64,000 nt of DNA from Selaginella tamariscina (lineage: Eukaryota; Streptophyta; Lycopodiopsida; Selaginellales; Selaginellaceae). This document shows, piece by piece, positions 13,701 to 27,512 of this stretch; the stretch's first letter is position 1; every line of letters starts with the position of its first letter. The notes beneath the pieces are model-generated. The model was not told the origin of the DNA. It was given only the letters and a program-made list of their open reading frames with translations, and did no database searches. Made by a program: the position numbers and the translations under genes. The stretch is from contig PUQB01000042.1 in assembly GCA_003024785.1 (NCBI GenBank), positions 579,720 to 643,719 on the forward strand. Reading direction: 5' to 3'.

Positions 13701-16700
13701 AGTATACACAATATACGCTTTAAGTAGAATATACTGCCTGGAGAGTGGTATATACACATATACACATAAAATATATATCATGGTGGCGGAAGCACACAAA
13801 CATTGTGTGTGTGCATGCGTGTGTTACCTATGATGATAGGATCCACAGTCTTCATGTCTGAGTAGAGTTTTCCAAACAGCTCAGAATGTTCCACTTTTGT
13901 ATCAGTAACCCAAATTGTTCCATCTTGAGCAGACACAAATCCACCAGATATTGGAACAAAACGTACACCTTGTAGCTCCTAATAAAACATACATTTACAT
14001 ACATGAAGTTACATTATAAGTATGTACATTTGTGTGAGTGTGTGCACATGTATGCATATATGTTACTGTCTTATATACCTTATAAATCCTTTCTTCACGT
14101 TCATATGTACAGTCGTAACTTGTTCTCTCCAAAGTTATACACTTGTACATTCTTAATAGCATCTTGCGCACCCATTCAACTCCTAAACTAGTATACTGAG
14201 AAAACACAAGTATAAAGATTAGTCTTTTTAATTCTTAATTATGCTATAAAATTCAATCATATATAAACAATATAATAATAGTATTGTATACCTGTAATTC
14301 ACCAATGGAAGCTTTTAACAAGTCTAATATGGTATCTACATCAAGCTTTCGAACTCCAAGAGCTGAAGCAAGAGGATCATTGAGATTTACACGGTGGTCG
14401 AGGTAAAATAAGCCCAAGTACTTCCGTAGCGCCTCCTGTGGCACTAGATCCGTGAAACTATCATCCCTGCAAAAGTATGAGTTTCACACATATTTATAAC
14501 ACACACACACACACAGACCATAAGCGCGTGTGTATTACATATACATCACGTTAGCTATATACATAGAGGTATAGGTAGAACTGGGTTCTGCTTGTGCATG
14601 TAAATATATATAACAATTTATAAATAAACACGCAAGAAAGTAGAGTACATATATCTCTCTGTATATAGAGGGAAGATAATATACACGTGTATGAAACTGT
14701 ATGTAGAATCCTCCCTTAATCACAAATAACTAACTTAATTTTTTATCAGTTTTATATGCATTTGAAGAATATAAATCAAAACGACGTTCAGTGTTAATGC
14801 ACGCGTCCATGTCCAACTTAGTATATATACAATCTTCATATTTACATATGTTTCCCTTCGTATTTGACAACTAATCAAGATGTAAATAATTACGATTAAT
14901 ATAAAGGGGAGGCTCTATAATGGAGGTGCTGATTACGTAAAAAATCAAAATACATATCTCATATTACCAATCTAGTATGCTTCATATCTTAGAGAGAGAG
15001 AGAGAGAGAGAGAAAGAAAGAGACTATAACATAACACATATTCAATACATGAATATCATATGAGAAACGTTGTGTGTGTGTGTACATACACACGGGTGCT
15101 TGTATGCACATACAGGGTCACCTGCATATAAAAAATATATCATATTACAAATATACTTAGATACATACATACCTTGTACATAATAACATCTATATATACC
15201 TGTATAGAGTTAAGTGTGACTTACCAGCCTCTAAGGGTTGTGCATGGTAATGCAAGATAGCCATTCTCACCACCTTCAACTGGAAGACAATTCATTGCTC
15301 GAAGATTCGATATAATTATCCTTGGAATCGATGAAAAGAACCTGAAAATGTCCATATTAATTGTATGTGTGTGCGTGTATATAAGTAATACACACACACA
15401 TACTTATATATTGTAGTGTATGTAATGAGTAAGTATACATCACATGTACATATCAAACGTACCCAAGGACCTCGCCTTCGAGAGGAACGAAGTTCATATA
15501 TGCCGTAACAGATTCAAATAAACTCCCAAAACAATCCGAGGAGCAAAATAACTCGAAAGCTATAACAATGAGAAAACGAGGGATTAATGAACTAAACCCA
15601 GGTAATAACTTAACTATTACATATAGAGCATATACTTGTATATACACGCATACATACAAACAAGCATACGAGTGATACTAGCCTTTGTAATTGTACATAA
15701 TTGTAGGATGCAGTGTATCTCGCTACAACTTAGATTCCCATATTAATATAATGATACATATAATCACCTTGTTGGAAAAGCTTGGGAATTTCCGAACGTA
15801 GCCATTGGTTCCAAACACTGTCCCTATCCACGTCCTCTCGCGAAGATGGGAGATAAAATCCCCTGCACAACAACCAGATATCACCATTGTCATCTGCAAC
15901 TAAGATTGATAAATATAGGTATACATACATACATGCAATATACCTGTACGATGAACTTGAGGCCGTAACTACGCACTGGTAAAAACGCAAAAACTTGCTG
16001 ACGTGCCATAACAGGCTCAAAGAGTCCATTTGCAAGCTCTTTAAGCTCAAAAGCGAGCGAAAGCTCAGTGGTCGAAACTCCTGAGCGTTCTATGGGCGGT
16101 CTAATCTCCTCCTTTGCCACCAGGAATGTTGTTGTCTGCATAATAATCGTTTATGTGTATGTGTGTGTGTGTCACATAATATGCTTATACTAGTTATAAA
16201 GTGTTGCATAAAACATTACTTAAAATGTACGTGTGCGTGCTTTCGTGCGTGTATGTGTGTGTGTTAAATTATATACTTTTTCTCCATCTAGAAGCTTGAC
16301 AATGCCATTAGGAAGATTTTGACGACGCATGGTGCGGAATATATCAGTAACTTGCTCATGCACAACAAGAGTCTGTAACTTGTGTAGAAACAGAAGTAGA
16401 CTTGGCTGTAGATCCTTAAACATATCTAAATAATATTAAAAGTTAATCAGTAATGAGACATAACGTATTAATAATAATGTATCTACACATATATATTATG
16501 TTGATACGCATGCATGCATATGAAATCACTATACGCATAATCACTCTCACTCTCTCTCTCTCTCTCTCTCTTATAGACACAAAGTATTACCTGAGAGAGA
16601 CTTTGTCGCTTCGGAATTCCGTAGGGGAAGATCGATGCGAGTGTTCATCTTCTGCACATAAACAGCTTATACAACCAATATTATACTGCTATGTAAATGT

Positions 16701-19700
16701 ATTTTACATTACAAGTAGTTACAATATGCTATCTATATGAATGTTTATAATGAACAATTTGGTTCATACTATAATGCCATACATATATACATACATACCA
16801 CATTATATGGTCAATATACTAAATAGTGAGTATACATTAATGCTCGTTAGATTTGTATCTAAGTATAATAAATATTGCAGATATAAATATATAGTGTTAT
16901 TATTGGTGAACCTGTTGAAGTAATTGTGCAAAATAATTATCTTCCGAAGGTGGCTCTACTAAAGTAGGTAATAAACCCAAGTGAGCTCTGAGATATATCA
17001 AATTTAACGTGGAAGCCATTTGAATGTATCATTGGACAGTCTGTAATCTGCATAAAAATAGACATCTATCATCCAACATATGTACGCATCTTCTTCTTCT
17101 TCTTCTTCTCTTCTTCTCTTCTTCTTCTTCTCTCTCTCTCTCTCTCTCTCTCTCAGCCAGTCTATCACACAACGTCAACACAGACTCAAATAACTTACCC
17201 GAAAAACGGATTTGAACCCAATGCCTTTGTGTCCAATGTATCCTGCAGCAGATCCAAGCTTCTTTGTGGAGTTCCCTATGTCACAAAGAGCACGAATATT
17301 CTCCGCTGTGAAGCCTTGCTCATTGTTCAGAACCACAATACGATTTTCCTGTATAACAGGTATATATATGACACAAATGAACAAGCATTTTGTAAAACAT
17401 TTTAAAGTGTTATTATACAGTACTGATAACATATAACCTTTATAAACCAAGTAATAACATTTGCAATATATTCTCATATTATGTCTATAGCCAGAAATAT
17501 AGCTAATAATCACCATGATAATGAAAGCCAGAGTTGCGATCGTCCCTGAAGAATAAACGTTATCATCAGCATTTTGTACCTGCAAAAGAAATACTTTTAG
17601 TATAAATATTAACGATAAATAGGACCAGATAGTTACACTAATTATACAGTAACAATAATATATATGTACTATATGCATTACATGTATTATACTTACTATA
17701 GAACATGTAAAAACATATTTGTTGTCACATTGAGATTAAGTACATACATATCATTACATTTACTTGCGTAAATATGTAGCATAGTAATACAGTAATACAT
17801 TGCATAGTAATACTATATAGATTAAAGTTTAAATTATAGATATGAACTCCTATAATGGTCCAGACTACATACATTACTTACAATGACATATTCATACCAG
17901 TGCCAGTGCCTCATTATATAAATATGCATATACGTCAGTAGTATATACTACTGATATATTTATATAAGCATATAATAGTATTGTATAAAAATAGTTGATT
18001 AAATTTATTGATTACCAGCTCTAAAATGAAGTGGCAATCTTCAGAGTAAAGATTTTGTGAGAGGCATTGTAAGGCACGTCCAATACGAGCATGCTGTTTA
18101 GCAAGCAGCTCATTCTCAAGATTTCCTTGGATATTCCCCTCTATTAAACCAAATTCCTCCTGACGTATCCTTTTAATAACCTCTCTTGCCTCGTTTTCGA
18201 GTGTGTATACATCCATAATTTCACTAAGCAAGAAAATATATTAGACTCTGTGTGTGTGTGTGTGTGTGACAAACCATGTTGATCTATGTATAAATGTGGC
18301 ATAATACAAAGACGATATATCCGGATGCATCGATGAAATGCTTATAGATATCACAAACTACAAATTTATACATATATGTGCATCCCCTATATAAGTGTGT
18401 TGATGCTTGTTACATATTTGAATAGAAGCTTATTTAAAGGATAAATGTTAAGAATAATAATAATAAATATATAAATACCTCTGAACTTCTCCCTCTGATT
18501 CCACAGTGTTTGCGTCCACAGTAACACTAAACAAAGTAATAGATTAAAACAGTAATATAATAAAATAAACCTCTCTCTCTCATGATTTACCTTCCAATGA
18601 TTTCTCCTTCCTCTTTATCAAGCGCGCTTGAATCCACACTTAAAAAGCAAATAAAAACTTAATATTATTGTATCAGTTAATTAGGTTATTATTATTAGTT
18701 ATTATTATTAAGTTATCTTAAGTGTGTGTGTGTATATGTATATACACACACTAGTCGCAAATGGCTACTTAGAAGGTTTCACACTTCCATACCATTTCTC
18801 TGGTGAGTCATGTAATGTGATTGTCTCTGTGTATAACCTTGGCCTCTTAAACACAGGTTCACCTTCATTTAACTCTGTGAAAACTATCATATTAATGCTA
18901 ATACTATATATATACATATGTAAGTATGTATACATAATTGTTTAAACGAAAATTAATATGTGATAGATTACCTGGATGCCATTTCCCTTGTGGAGGTTCT
19001 GCAAAAAAGATCACACTAGTTAGAATACTCCTCAATACATACATTACATATACATACTCATAGTAATTATATATAGAATAATATTTGCATAAATGCATTA
19101 TATAATTGTTATACACATACACTCAATAACCTAGATGGTATTGCTTGTGCAGGTTTTCATAAATGATCACATATACATAATTATATATCTCCGTATAGTA
19201 TGTGTATACACGTCTGAATGCATATTAGCATATAACGACTTTATTATCAAGATTACCTGTATGATATTCCACTTGTCGAGGTTCTGCAACAAATGAATAA
19301 TTATTAATACATTGTAATAGATATACAGTATATATTACAGACGTACATGTGTATACGTACACATTTTAATATACTCACATGTACCAAAATACATGAATAT
19401 TAACCTATATACCTGGAAAAGGTTCTACGCTGTAGTCCTCGATCCACTCGGATATTCCCAAGGAAAGTCCAAGACCATGAAGAACAGAGCGTTGACTTTG
19501 ACACCGAACATCCCCCAAAACTTGCCAGGCATATTCCGGAATCAAACTGTTCAATGCATTAAATATTATCTCTGTCGAAAACTTGGCAAACTCCGTAGGA
19601 ACTTCATTAAGGAAATCGTTGAAAAAAACCGACTAAACTCTGATTATGTCTCTCCGAAAGTATTTTTAGTCCATTTAATGCATGTAATCTGCACCAATTC

Positions 19701-22700
19701 GTATATACTTGTATAGTATTATATATACACAGTAACATTTACATATGCCTACATTACATGTGATAACAAATATTATAGACATAGTATGTATAGTGAACAT
19801 ATAAACTATGCATATATGTATAATGTGCATGTATGAATAGTAACACAGTGAAAGGCTAGGCACATAAACATAAAACCATATGCTCACACATACATAACTA
19901 TCTATACATATACCTGCATAAATACATAAGCATATCTATATACATATATTCATTACACAGACACACACACACACACACCACACATACAAACGTATATGTA
20001 CAGATTAATATACATAACTACATTATCGATTTATGTATATGCCCAGAGGGTGTAAACGAAGGAAATTTTGACACAATGGTAGGTATTCAAACATATATAC
20101 CTTATACATATATAACCTAGGAAGACAATCCCCATATTGTATGTGTATGTGTGTATATGTTTGTATATCTGTAAGTATATAACACCCACAACCAAACAAA
20201 ATATGCGCACACACAAACACACCGGAGAAGCTCTTTTGGGGCGTTAGCAGCACCACCATGAAGCACGAGTATGGAAATAAGCTGTGAAGCAGCCTCGGTT
20301 ACGCGTCCCTGTGCAATGGCACTTAGAAACATTTCAGGCCCAGCTTCTGCATCTATTCGGAATATCCTTTCACCACCTTATGAACTCGATATCAGCCCAA
20401 GCACGTTATTATATATAATGTTGTATAACATAATGTGTTCATCTATATATTTTAGATATACCTCTTGCTACAATGACTGTAATTATTCCATTTTGCTCTA
20501 GCCAATCCTGTAAAGGACCGAGTTGTGGCTCGAAAACCAGTTTCCATTGTGACCAGACGCCTGTAAAAAAACATACAATTAGAAAATAATAATGACCGAT
20601 TCGATAATGTTGCTCATTTATAATATATAGATTATTATATATGTTTAAGTACATTTAGCATGAGGTATACAGAGAAATCCACACACACATGTGCACGCGC
20701 GCATGCAAGCTTATATGAAATATATAGATGACTTACCTAAATCGGACAACATGGGAGCTCTAGAGAGTTTATTCTCCGCATCTTTCCCAGATATAGTTCC
20801 GAGCTTGCCGACCTGAGCATTTGACACGTCATCATCTTCGTTCAATGCAGCCGCATAGTAAACTTTGCTCACGTGGCTGTTCGTGCTAAAACAAAGAAGT
20901 AAAATATAGTAAATATATGAGAATTCTGATATATAGATTGAAATAACATCAAGTGTGCCAAAATTAACTTTACTCGCAAAGAGTGAGTAGATATTTATCA
21001 TATACACATATATTATAAATGTTATGAATATACATGCTATGACATGTAATGTATATGTGAACTACCTTAAGGAGCCATCTGACTTGATCTTATCAAGGAT
21101 CTCATTTACCAAAGGCTCTTCAAAGGTTCTTAACTGGAACTGTTCACGGCACCTTTTTAGAATATCCCCTCGATTAAAAGACTTCAAATCGTATGCCTGA
21201 CGAATAAGAGCCGCTATACGATGGGTCAATACTGGAGAATATTCTTTTGTACAAGCCTTTCTCGGTGTCTGCAAACATAATTAATATATATTACTATACA
21301 AAATTATACCCGCATGCACGCACGATTAATGTATATATTACTTGTATGTGTATGCATTTTAGTTTAAGGAACTTCTATACAGAGTCGAATATTGAAGAGT
21401 ATAAACATATAATATACAATAGTATTCACATGCACAATTTAGTATATGAATAAACATTTTAAATAATTCTTTCATTTTAAGTACAAAGTGTAAATTAAAC
21501 GTATTGCTAACAGAAGGAAAGCTATTAACTATATATAGCGCCATACAGTACACGTCAGGACTTCATATGACATTCGATATATTCTGTAATATGAGTATAG
21601 ATATAATGAATTACATACCTTTATGTCACCGAGTTTATCGAGAGTTTTTGAGAAGTAGTCGAGAAAGCTACTGTATCCCAGCTCAGCAAGTATATTCTTT
21701 GAGAATACGCTGGCAATATGGTTCTCGCAGGATGTGATACATTGCAAAATGCTGCACCAATCGTCTCCGGTTCGAATCTCCTCCGAAATCTCTTTCAAAT
21801 GCTTTTGCATTTCCATGAGTAGTCTCTCCTGTGCATCTGTTTCCATGAGTAGTCTCTCCTGTGCATCTGTTAAATGTATAATACTTAGTATACTTCATAT
21901 TAATATGTATAATATGAGATGCAATCTATATGTATGTACGCAAATACGCAATATATACCTGGACTGCATTCTGCTTTAGCAGGTTCAGCAAAATCCTCCG
22001 AGGGTGTTGCGTGCATGTTAGATTTGGAGCGTTCTTCGATACTCTTCCATCCAGCTTTTATGGAGGTTACCTGAAGAAAAGTATGCTTAATCCTGATACG
22101 TGTGTGCGTGTGCTACACACACACACACAGAGACAGAGACAGAGACAGAGACAGAGAGAGAGCTTACTGCAACGTTGAGAATTTCAAGCGCGGGATATGA
22201 CTTGAATAGCTTCAGGCGTTTACGTGTTTTCTTCTTGCTAAAACCAGCCGCAGCTAGAAGTTGATGTAGCACCTAAGTAAAAAAGAAAGGTGGACGTGCG
22301 TTCGTATCAGTGTCTGTATGTGTAGAAGAGATATTTATACATATCTGCGTGTTTGGTGTTATCTTTACGTATATGTAATAAACACAAATATATACGACTG
22401 AAGCTAATAAATACGCATACACCTTGGCATGCACAATAAGGAGACACACACACAGTGCATATACCTCAGTCACCGCATTAGTCTGGCATGCATCCTTCCA
22501 AGTGGTAACAAATTGCAATATGTCAGAGCCGCTGATTGTAAAATCAAACTCAACATTATTAATCTCTATGTCCTGTTGATGGTGGATAATATTCTTTTTT
22601 CCGGCTTTCATATGCACCACCTGCCATTTCCAAAAATGGCATACATAAACACGCAACACACACACCCACACATACATATATACATACATTCAAAAAATAT

Positions 22701-25700
22701 GTATCTTTATATTTACCTGACACCTACATACATATCAGTATTAATATCTGGATATCCTATTTTGTGTTGTATCGTGCACGGGCTGTTTGTGTGACTTACC
22801 GCAACGTTGAGAAGTTCAAGTCCAGGAGATGACTTGAACAACCGTAAAAGCTTGGTCTTCAGCTTGTCATTAATAACCAGCACTAGCATTCGGTTAAGCA
22901 CCTGCAGGAGAGAAAAAATAGAAAAAAAATGCTATTTAGTGCAGCATATCATACATTAAACACGCCATATATGCATAAGACACGTACACGTGGACATTTT
23001 ATACACACACACATACTTCTGTGGTTGACATATTACAAGAAGGCTCCCATGTTTTAATAAATTCGGTGAGAGAAGATGAATCAATCGAATAATCAAACTC
23101 GTTACGTGGTTTCTTCGAGGTAAGTTTCTTCTGCTCTTCTTCTACTGCAGACGGGAATGGACATGTACTATACCTGTGTTTAAACTACTTAGCTCGTGTG
23201 TACAGATACATATATACTACTTAAAGCATAAGAACCGAAACGTTTAGAATATACTAGCATGCACGGCCTTCGTTATTCAATTAATATGATATTGAACTTA
23301 AAACTGATGTATACTATATACACTGTTATATGTATATAAATGTGTGTGTGTGTGTGCTTTCAAGACAACGAATGCGTTGGTACATATATATACACGTATT
23401 ATTTATGTATATAATAGTATAGACACAAATATAAAAATCAATAATTTGTTACCCGTCAGAGGATTAAATACGAGAATTATGAACAATATATTAACTAAAA
23501 ACATATACATCACGTCTAGTGTGCTATGTACAGATATTCGTAAATTATAGGTTGATATGCTAACAAAACACACACAAGCACACACCTGTGGATGGGTTCA
23601 TTGTGCTCTTCGGAATCATCGTCCGAATATACGAATCGAATATGTGTGAATTTTTGCTTCCTTGGTGTTTGTTGTACTTCTTCATTCTTCGGAAAAGTTG
23701 ATCTCCACTCTTCTAGTGCCTCATTCTCCTTTTTCTTCACTTCTCGTACAATAGCAACGTACATCCTACCCATATACAGAATAATTACACACACACATTA
23801 TGTGGTATATCTCTATTATATTCATATACGCCTGTGTTGTACATGGTGTAAAGATGCATGATGTATCGGCACACAAACATATCTACCTATAACTATACAA
23901 CATATATATCCACACACTTATATAATACTGACCCAAGGCTCCTAATTCGCACGCCTAGACTGCTGACATCGTGTGTCCTCTTTTCCATGGCAATGAATGA
24001 GAGCAAATTTTGTTCATCTACCGGTTTTTTTCTGTGCATTAACCTTAACAGGCATTGTAAAACTTCAAGTGCTGTTATCTTATAAACCTCCCTTAATCCT
24101 GCAATAAGTTATGCATTGATATATAACTTAAGGTCTGTGTGTGTGCGGACTTATTTTACCTTTGCCAAAGAACTGCACTACAAGGGGATGCTCTAAGACA
24201 GGACCAAGGCCTAAATCATCAAATTTTGTCACTTTTTCCTCTTCACAAAGAGCATATACCATATCGTGTAACGTTGTGATCCTGTTCCCAGCAACATAAG
24301 ATGATATAAATGCATTAACCTGTCATTAAAACACTGTGTTTAGCAGATCCTTAACTAATATTATAACAATTTATATGTGCTGTATGCACCTTGTAGTATG
24401 TATGTATCTATGTAAGATATACATATAGCACATATGTCAATGTATGTCTCTTATTAGGTCTGTGTGTCTGTACGTATATGACTATGCATGTATGTGTCTA
24501 TCACACACAAACTAATATATATATTATATACCCGTAGAATACTCTATATGTGTACTTATATGTACCCATACCTGTCTATATACGCATTAAAACGTAGACA
24601 TGCATATATACAGGAACATGCATAAATGTATGTCAGAAACTAATATATACATTAAATACAGGTACATACAAATGTATGTGCCTTATTGGTATATTGTTTG
24701 TATACATATGTACAAATGCAGATTACAGTTGTGTAAACAAAGTACAACGACATACTAAACGCGTTTATACATGTATAAGCATCACATACCCGTATAGATG
24801 TGTATATGTAAGACATACCTTGCCTTCGATTGCTGATAGGGTCCTTAAACAGGGGATCTGCTGCATTTGAAGACCAAGAGATTCTAGAGAATATGCTCGA
24901 ATCTGGGAAAGCATTGAATTCAGAGTACTCGCCACTGTAATACTTCTGCCATCCGAGAGTGCTCTCTGGTAAACAGCAACGGCAACCTCGTCCAGCCTTC
25001 GTATCCTCTCCTCCTGCATTTGAGGTATCATTGCGAAAGGCCTCGCTTGAGGATTAAATCCCACAGGGGCCTGAGTTGGTCGCATTTGCATCATCCACGT
25101 TGCTGCATACATTACATACGCCTTTGGTAACCGTATAGTATGTTACATATATGGTAAACCAAATAGTATACAATTCATATATACCATGGAACTTGGGTAT
25201 TGTGTATGTGTGTGTGAAGCTTTCAACAAACTATATTCTATATTACATTATCTTGGCATAGTACAGGCAATTATGTTTGCATCATATACTACATCGTATA
25301 TATCTGTGCATCAGAAAGCATGTTTGGATCATCAAACCAAAAACCGAAAAAAACTTTTGAAAATTGAGAAGAAGAAGAAAAACACCCACAGCTTTTATGA
25401 AAAACATACATTGAACAGCATGCACACAACAGCAGAGATCGAAGTTATATACACATAATTATTTAGTTCTTTATATAATTATTTATTTATATAGTTCTTT
25501 TCTTATATATTTATTTTTCTAGATTGATATTTATACAGATCGAAGTTATAAACACACACACACACACACACTTACATGTACATGTACAATATATATATAA
25601 TCTATAACATTTTATAGTTACAAATACTTGGAGGACACACGCACTGTACACCAGTGTACGCAAAATGTACATACACACGCATAAAATACCAGTTAAATAG

Positions 25701-25916
25701 TTCTACATATATCTCTATGAAAACAGAGTCACATATAAATATACGTCTGATCAATGCAAACGCATCGTATGCGACCGATCAATCCAAATACATTGCATAC
25801 TGCGATCGATCAATCGTACCTGGTGGGCCATTCTGGTAATAAGGCGGTGGCGCCACCCATTCTCCACAATCGTCGCCATAGCTCGACTCGTCAGTCTTTC
25901 TCTTCTTCCCCATCAT
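7764..25916 (-). CDS. NOV: NO VEIN-like GHKL-ATPase protein, about 45 exons
   Basis: This is a very large plant nuclear protein of the NO VEIN type. In Arabidopsis NOV is a roughly 2,700-residue plant-specific nuclear factor needed for leaf vascular development and cell-fate decisions. The start at 25916 opens a short exon (MMGKKRKTDESSYGDDCGEW) with a good GT donor. Exons can be followed at about 24818-25100, 24158-24320, 23930-24098, 23587-23766, 21620-21867, 19413-19636, 18018-18229, 17512-17581, 17198-17351, 16276-16425, 15943-16139, 14291-14467, 13506-13682, 12289-12450, 11022-11219, 10711-10886, 9536-9798 and 8325-8636, ending with stop 7764-7766. The ATPase domain is central and a DUF3883-type domain is C-terminal. 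Conserved exons at about 16985, 9390 and 7905 need a one-base shift to stay in frame, so the copy is either mis-sequenced or a young pseudogene. The family is recognised from motifs, and the exact intron set is approximate. Confidence 0.82.
16591..18229 (-). other. GHKL/HSP90-type ATPase domain of the NOV-like protein
   Basis: The joined exons 18018-18229 and 17512-17581 give the N-box ELVQNADDN, whose Glu and Asn are the catalytic and Mg-binding residues of GHKL ATPases. Exon 17198-17351 carries the later boxes, with NEQGF..ENIRALCDIGNSTK and then GYIGHKGIGFKSVF (glycine-rich ATP lid). Exons 16916-17052 (HSNGFHVKFDIS) and 16591-16652 (TRIDLPLR-like) continue the domain as in other NOV and sacsin-like proteins. 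Known family logic: this fold binds and hydrolyses ATP. In the exon at 16916-17052 the second half lies one base out of frame after about 16985. Confidence 0.8.
18480..19290 (-). repeat. Tandem mini-exon cluster inside the NOV-like gene
   Basis: Two 27-base mini-exons with proper AG/GT borders are near copies: about 19258-19284 (EPRQVEYHT-like) and about 18973-18999 (EPPQGKWHP-like). A third copy at about 19133-19160 has lost both splice sites (acceptor and donor bases changed). Just downstream, two further short exons at about 18598-18645 (VDSSALDKEEGEIIG) and 18480-18527 (VTVDANTVESEGEVQ) also look like copies of one another. The flanking intron sequence is duplicated with them. They encode an acidic linker upstream of the ATPase domain. 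Confidence 0.6.
21807..21866 (-). repeat. Exact 30-bp tandem duplication at a NOV-like exon
   Basis: The 30-base unit tttccatgagtagtctctcc plus tgtgcatctg occurs twice in immediate succession, with no difference between the copies. On the coding strand it gives TDAQERLLME twice. The duplication is in frame (10 residues) and the intron acceptor lies at or in the first copy, so it may also create a choice of acceptors. The exact identity implies a recent origin. Confidence 0.85.
22118..22161. repeat. (CA)n then (GAGACA)n microsatellite
   Basis: A compound microsatellite lies directly downstream (minus strand) of the NOV-like exon at 22166-22273. Confidence 0.9.
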
Positions 25917-25937
25917 AAACCCTAAATGTTAGGGTTT
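25917..25937. promoter_or_regulatory. Palindromic telo-box next to the NOV-like start codon
   Basis: The sequence aaaccctaa (25917-25925), a 3-base spacer and ttagggttt (25929-25937) form a perfect 9-bp inverted repeat that abuts the start codon at 25916. AAACCCTAA is the plant telo-box, known in promoters and 5' leaders of many housekeeping genes and bound by telobox factors. In the mRNA it could form a short hairpin just 5' of the AUG. The sequence is seen directly. The role is inferred. Confidence 0.6.
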
Positions 25938-27346
25938 AGGGCTTTATCATCCCTAGTATATTCTGCGAATTTTCGGGTTTTGCAAAGTAAATATCTGCGT
26001 AAGAATAATTCCATCTGTACCTTATGGGGCTTCAATCGTCCACGTGTCTCATCTTAGTTAATTTTTAATTATACAACCATATTAATTATTTAATTTATTT
26101 AATTATGATTAATGTTATAATGTATGGACTTAAATTATACCCGAACACTTGGCGGCTTCCAGTATGGAAGCTCACCTGTATGTGTAACCTCATGTTACAC
26201 ACACACACATTGTCTTACATATGTAGTTTAAGTCTCATAATATGTTTACCTTATTATATGTACAAGTATTTATTCTTTGTGTTGGATGTTGTGCGGGTGT
26301 GCAATGTAAGTGTGTGTGTGTGTGTGTGTGTACATATAGATGTATATGTATGTATGTTCTCAAACATTGTGTTCCTTTGACATATAAAACTAATAACATG
26401 GTAAGAACTTATGTATCTATAAAGTACATGAATAGATTGTATATATGTGCATACACACACGGGGTGCTAGTTAGTGCATGTATGTGTGTGTGTGTAATAT
26501 ACACATACTAGAGTGTTATACATTTATGTAGATAATTATGAATCATTACATATATCTGTATGTATGTGTGTGCTCTTTACCTTCAGGTACACACGCACAC
26601 CTATTAGCTATATACAACTAATCATAAATATCTACATATTATTAAATTCTACATTGTTAACTGCCATTAAATACTAAGTACAAGTTATATAATGTGTGCA
26701 TTATATCGGTAAACATAATATACTGTATACAAGTATAATGCACACATACACAGATGCACACACGCACGCATATTAACATATATATATTAATAAACAGGCT
26801 GCAGCTGGAGTTTTACTGCTGTTATTAATAAATAACGAAGCAGGTTTTCAAATTGTCTTAGCACACTTCTGGACAGGTTAGTAGAATAATAATCAATTTT
26901 TACATATAACATTTATAATTGAACATGTTAAATACGTTACATATAGTATATCACTCTAGTATGTGTATATTACACACACACATTCATGCACTAACTAGCA
27001 CCCGGTGTGTGTATGCACATGTACTTTATATATAACTTTTGCCTACTATTAAGATATTAAACTTATCTTAATTAATTCATTCACAATGTTTTACTTTTAC
27101 AGTAATTTTTACTATATTATATTATAGTAATTGTTGCATTTCCACAATATAATGCAAACATTTCATTTCCATTTCTTTCATAAATCTTAAATATGAAGCC
27201 CGATAAGTGTGTATAACTTTTAAATTTTAAACTTCTTTTTCCATATAAATCAAATTATATAATCTTATGTAATCAATACATTTTAATGTATTATCCCTTG
27301 GGCGAGTCGTGAAGGTCACAAGACATACACACACATATATAAGTCA

Positions 27347-27381
<35 letters not shown>

Positions 27382-27440
27382 CACACACAAGTCAATATAT
27401 ATGTACTGGCTGTGTGTGTGTGTATAATTGTTTTCTAGAA
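25938..27440. other. Intergenic, microsatellite-rich
   Basis: This is promoter-side DNA of the NOV-like gene, followed by AT-rich sequence with CA/TG tracts (for example 26309-26330) and a (TA)n run at 27347-27370. A reading AAAGVLLLLLINNEAGFQIV at about 26799-26860 is open but has no recognisable relatives, and I do not call it. Confidence 0.6.
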
Positions 27441-27512
27441 CAGCTAGCCAAAGAGCTGGAACTTGTGCAAAGAGGAAATCCGTGAATATGGATGATGTGA
27501 TTTTGGCTGGTA
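27437..27512 (+). pseudogene. Fossil MHF1/CENP-S-like histone-fold exon
   Basis: A single exon-like segment bounded by ctag and ggtaag translates as EQLAKELEL and then, in another frame, as CAKRKSVNMDDVILA. Together these match the histone-fold core of plant MHF1 (CENP-S), which reads EQLAKxLELFA..AxRKSVNMxDVILxAHRN in the family. A few bases are missing between the two halves, shifting the frame. No further MHF1 exons are visible on either side. It is most likely a gene fragment or decayed duplicate at the edge of a transposon island. Confidence 0.5.

Noticed and set aside
17175-17678. 167-residue minus-strand open frame as one exon
   Set aside because: It reads through a real intron between the exons 17198-17351 and 17512-17581 of the NOV-like gene. 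The middle part has intron composition.
19393-19716. 107-residue open frame on the plus strand
   Set aside because: It is antisense to the NOV-like exon at about 19413-19636, whose minus-strand translation (FFNDFLNEVPTEFAKFS, LGDVRCQSQ) fits the gene. The plus frame is a shadow.
22118-22161. Regular (GAGACA)n units as a possible CRISPR-like array
   Set aside because: Simple microsatellite without spacers, in a plant intron.
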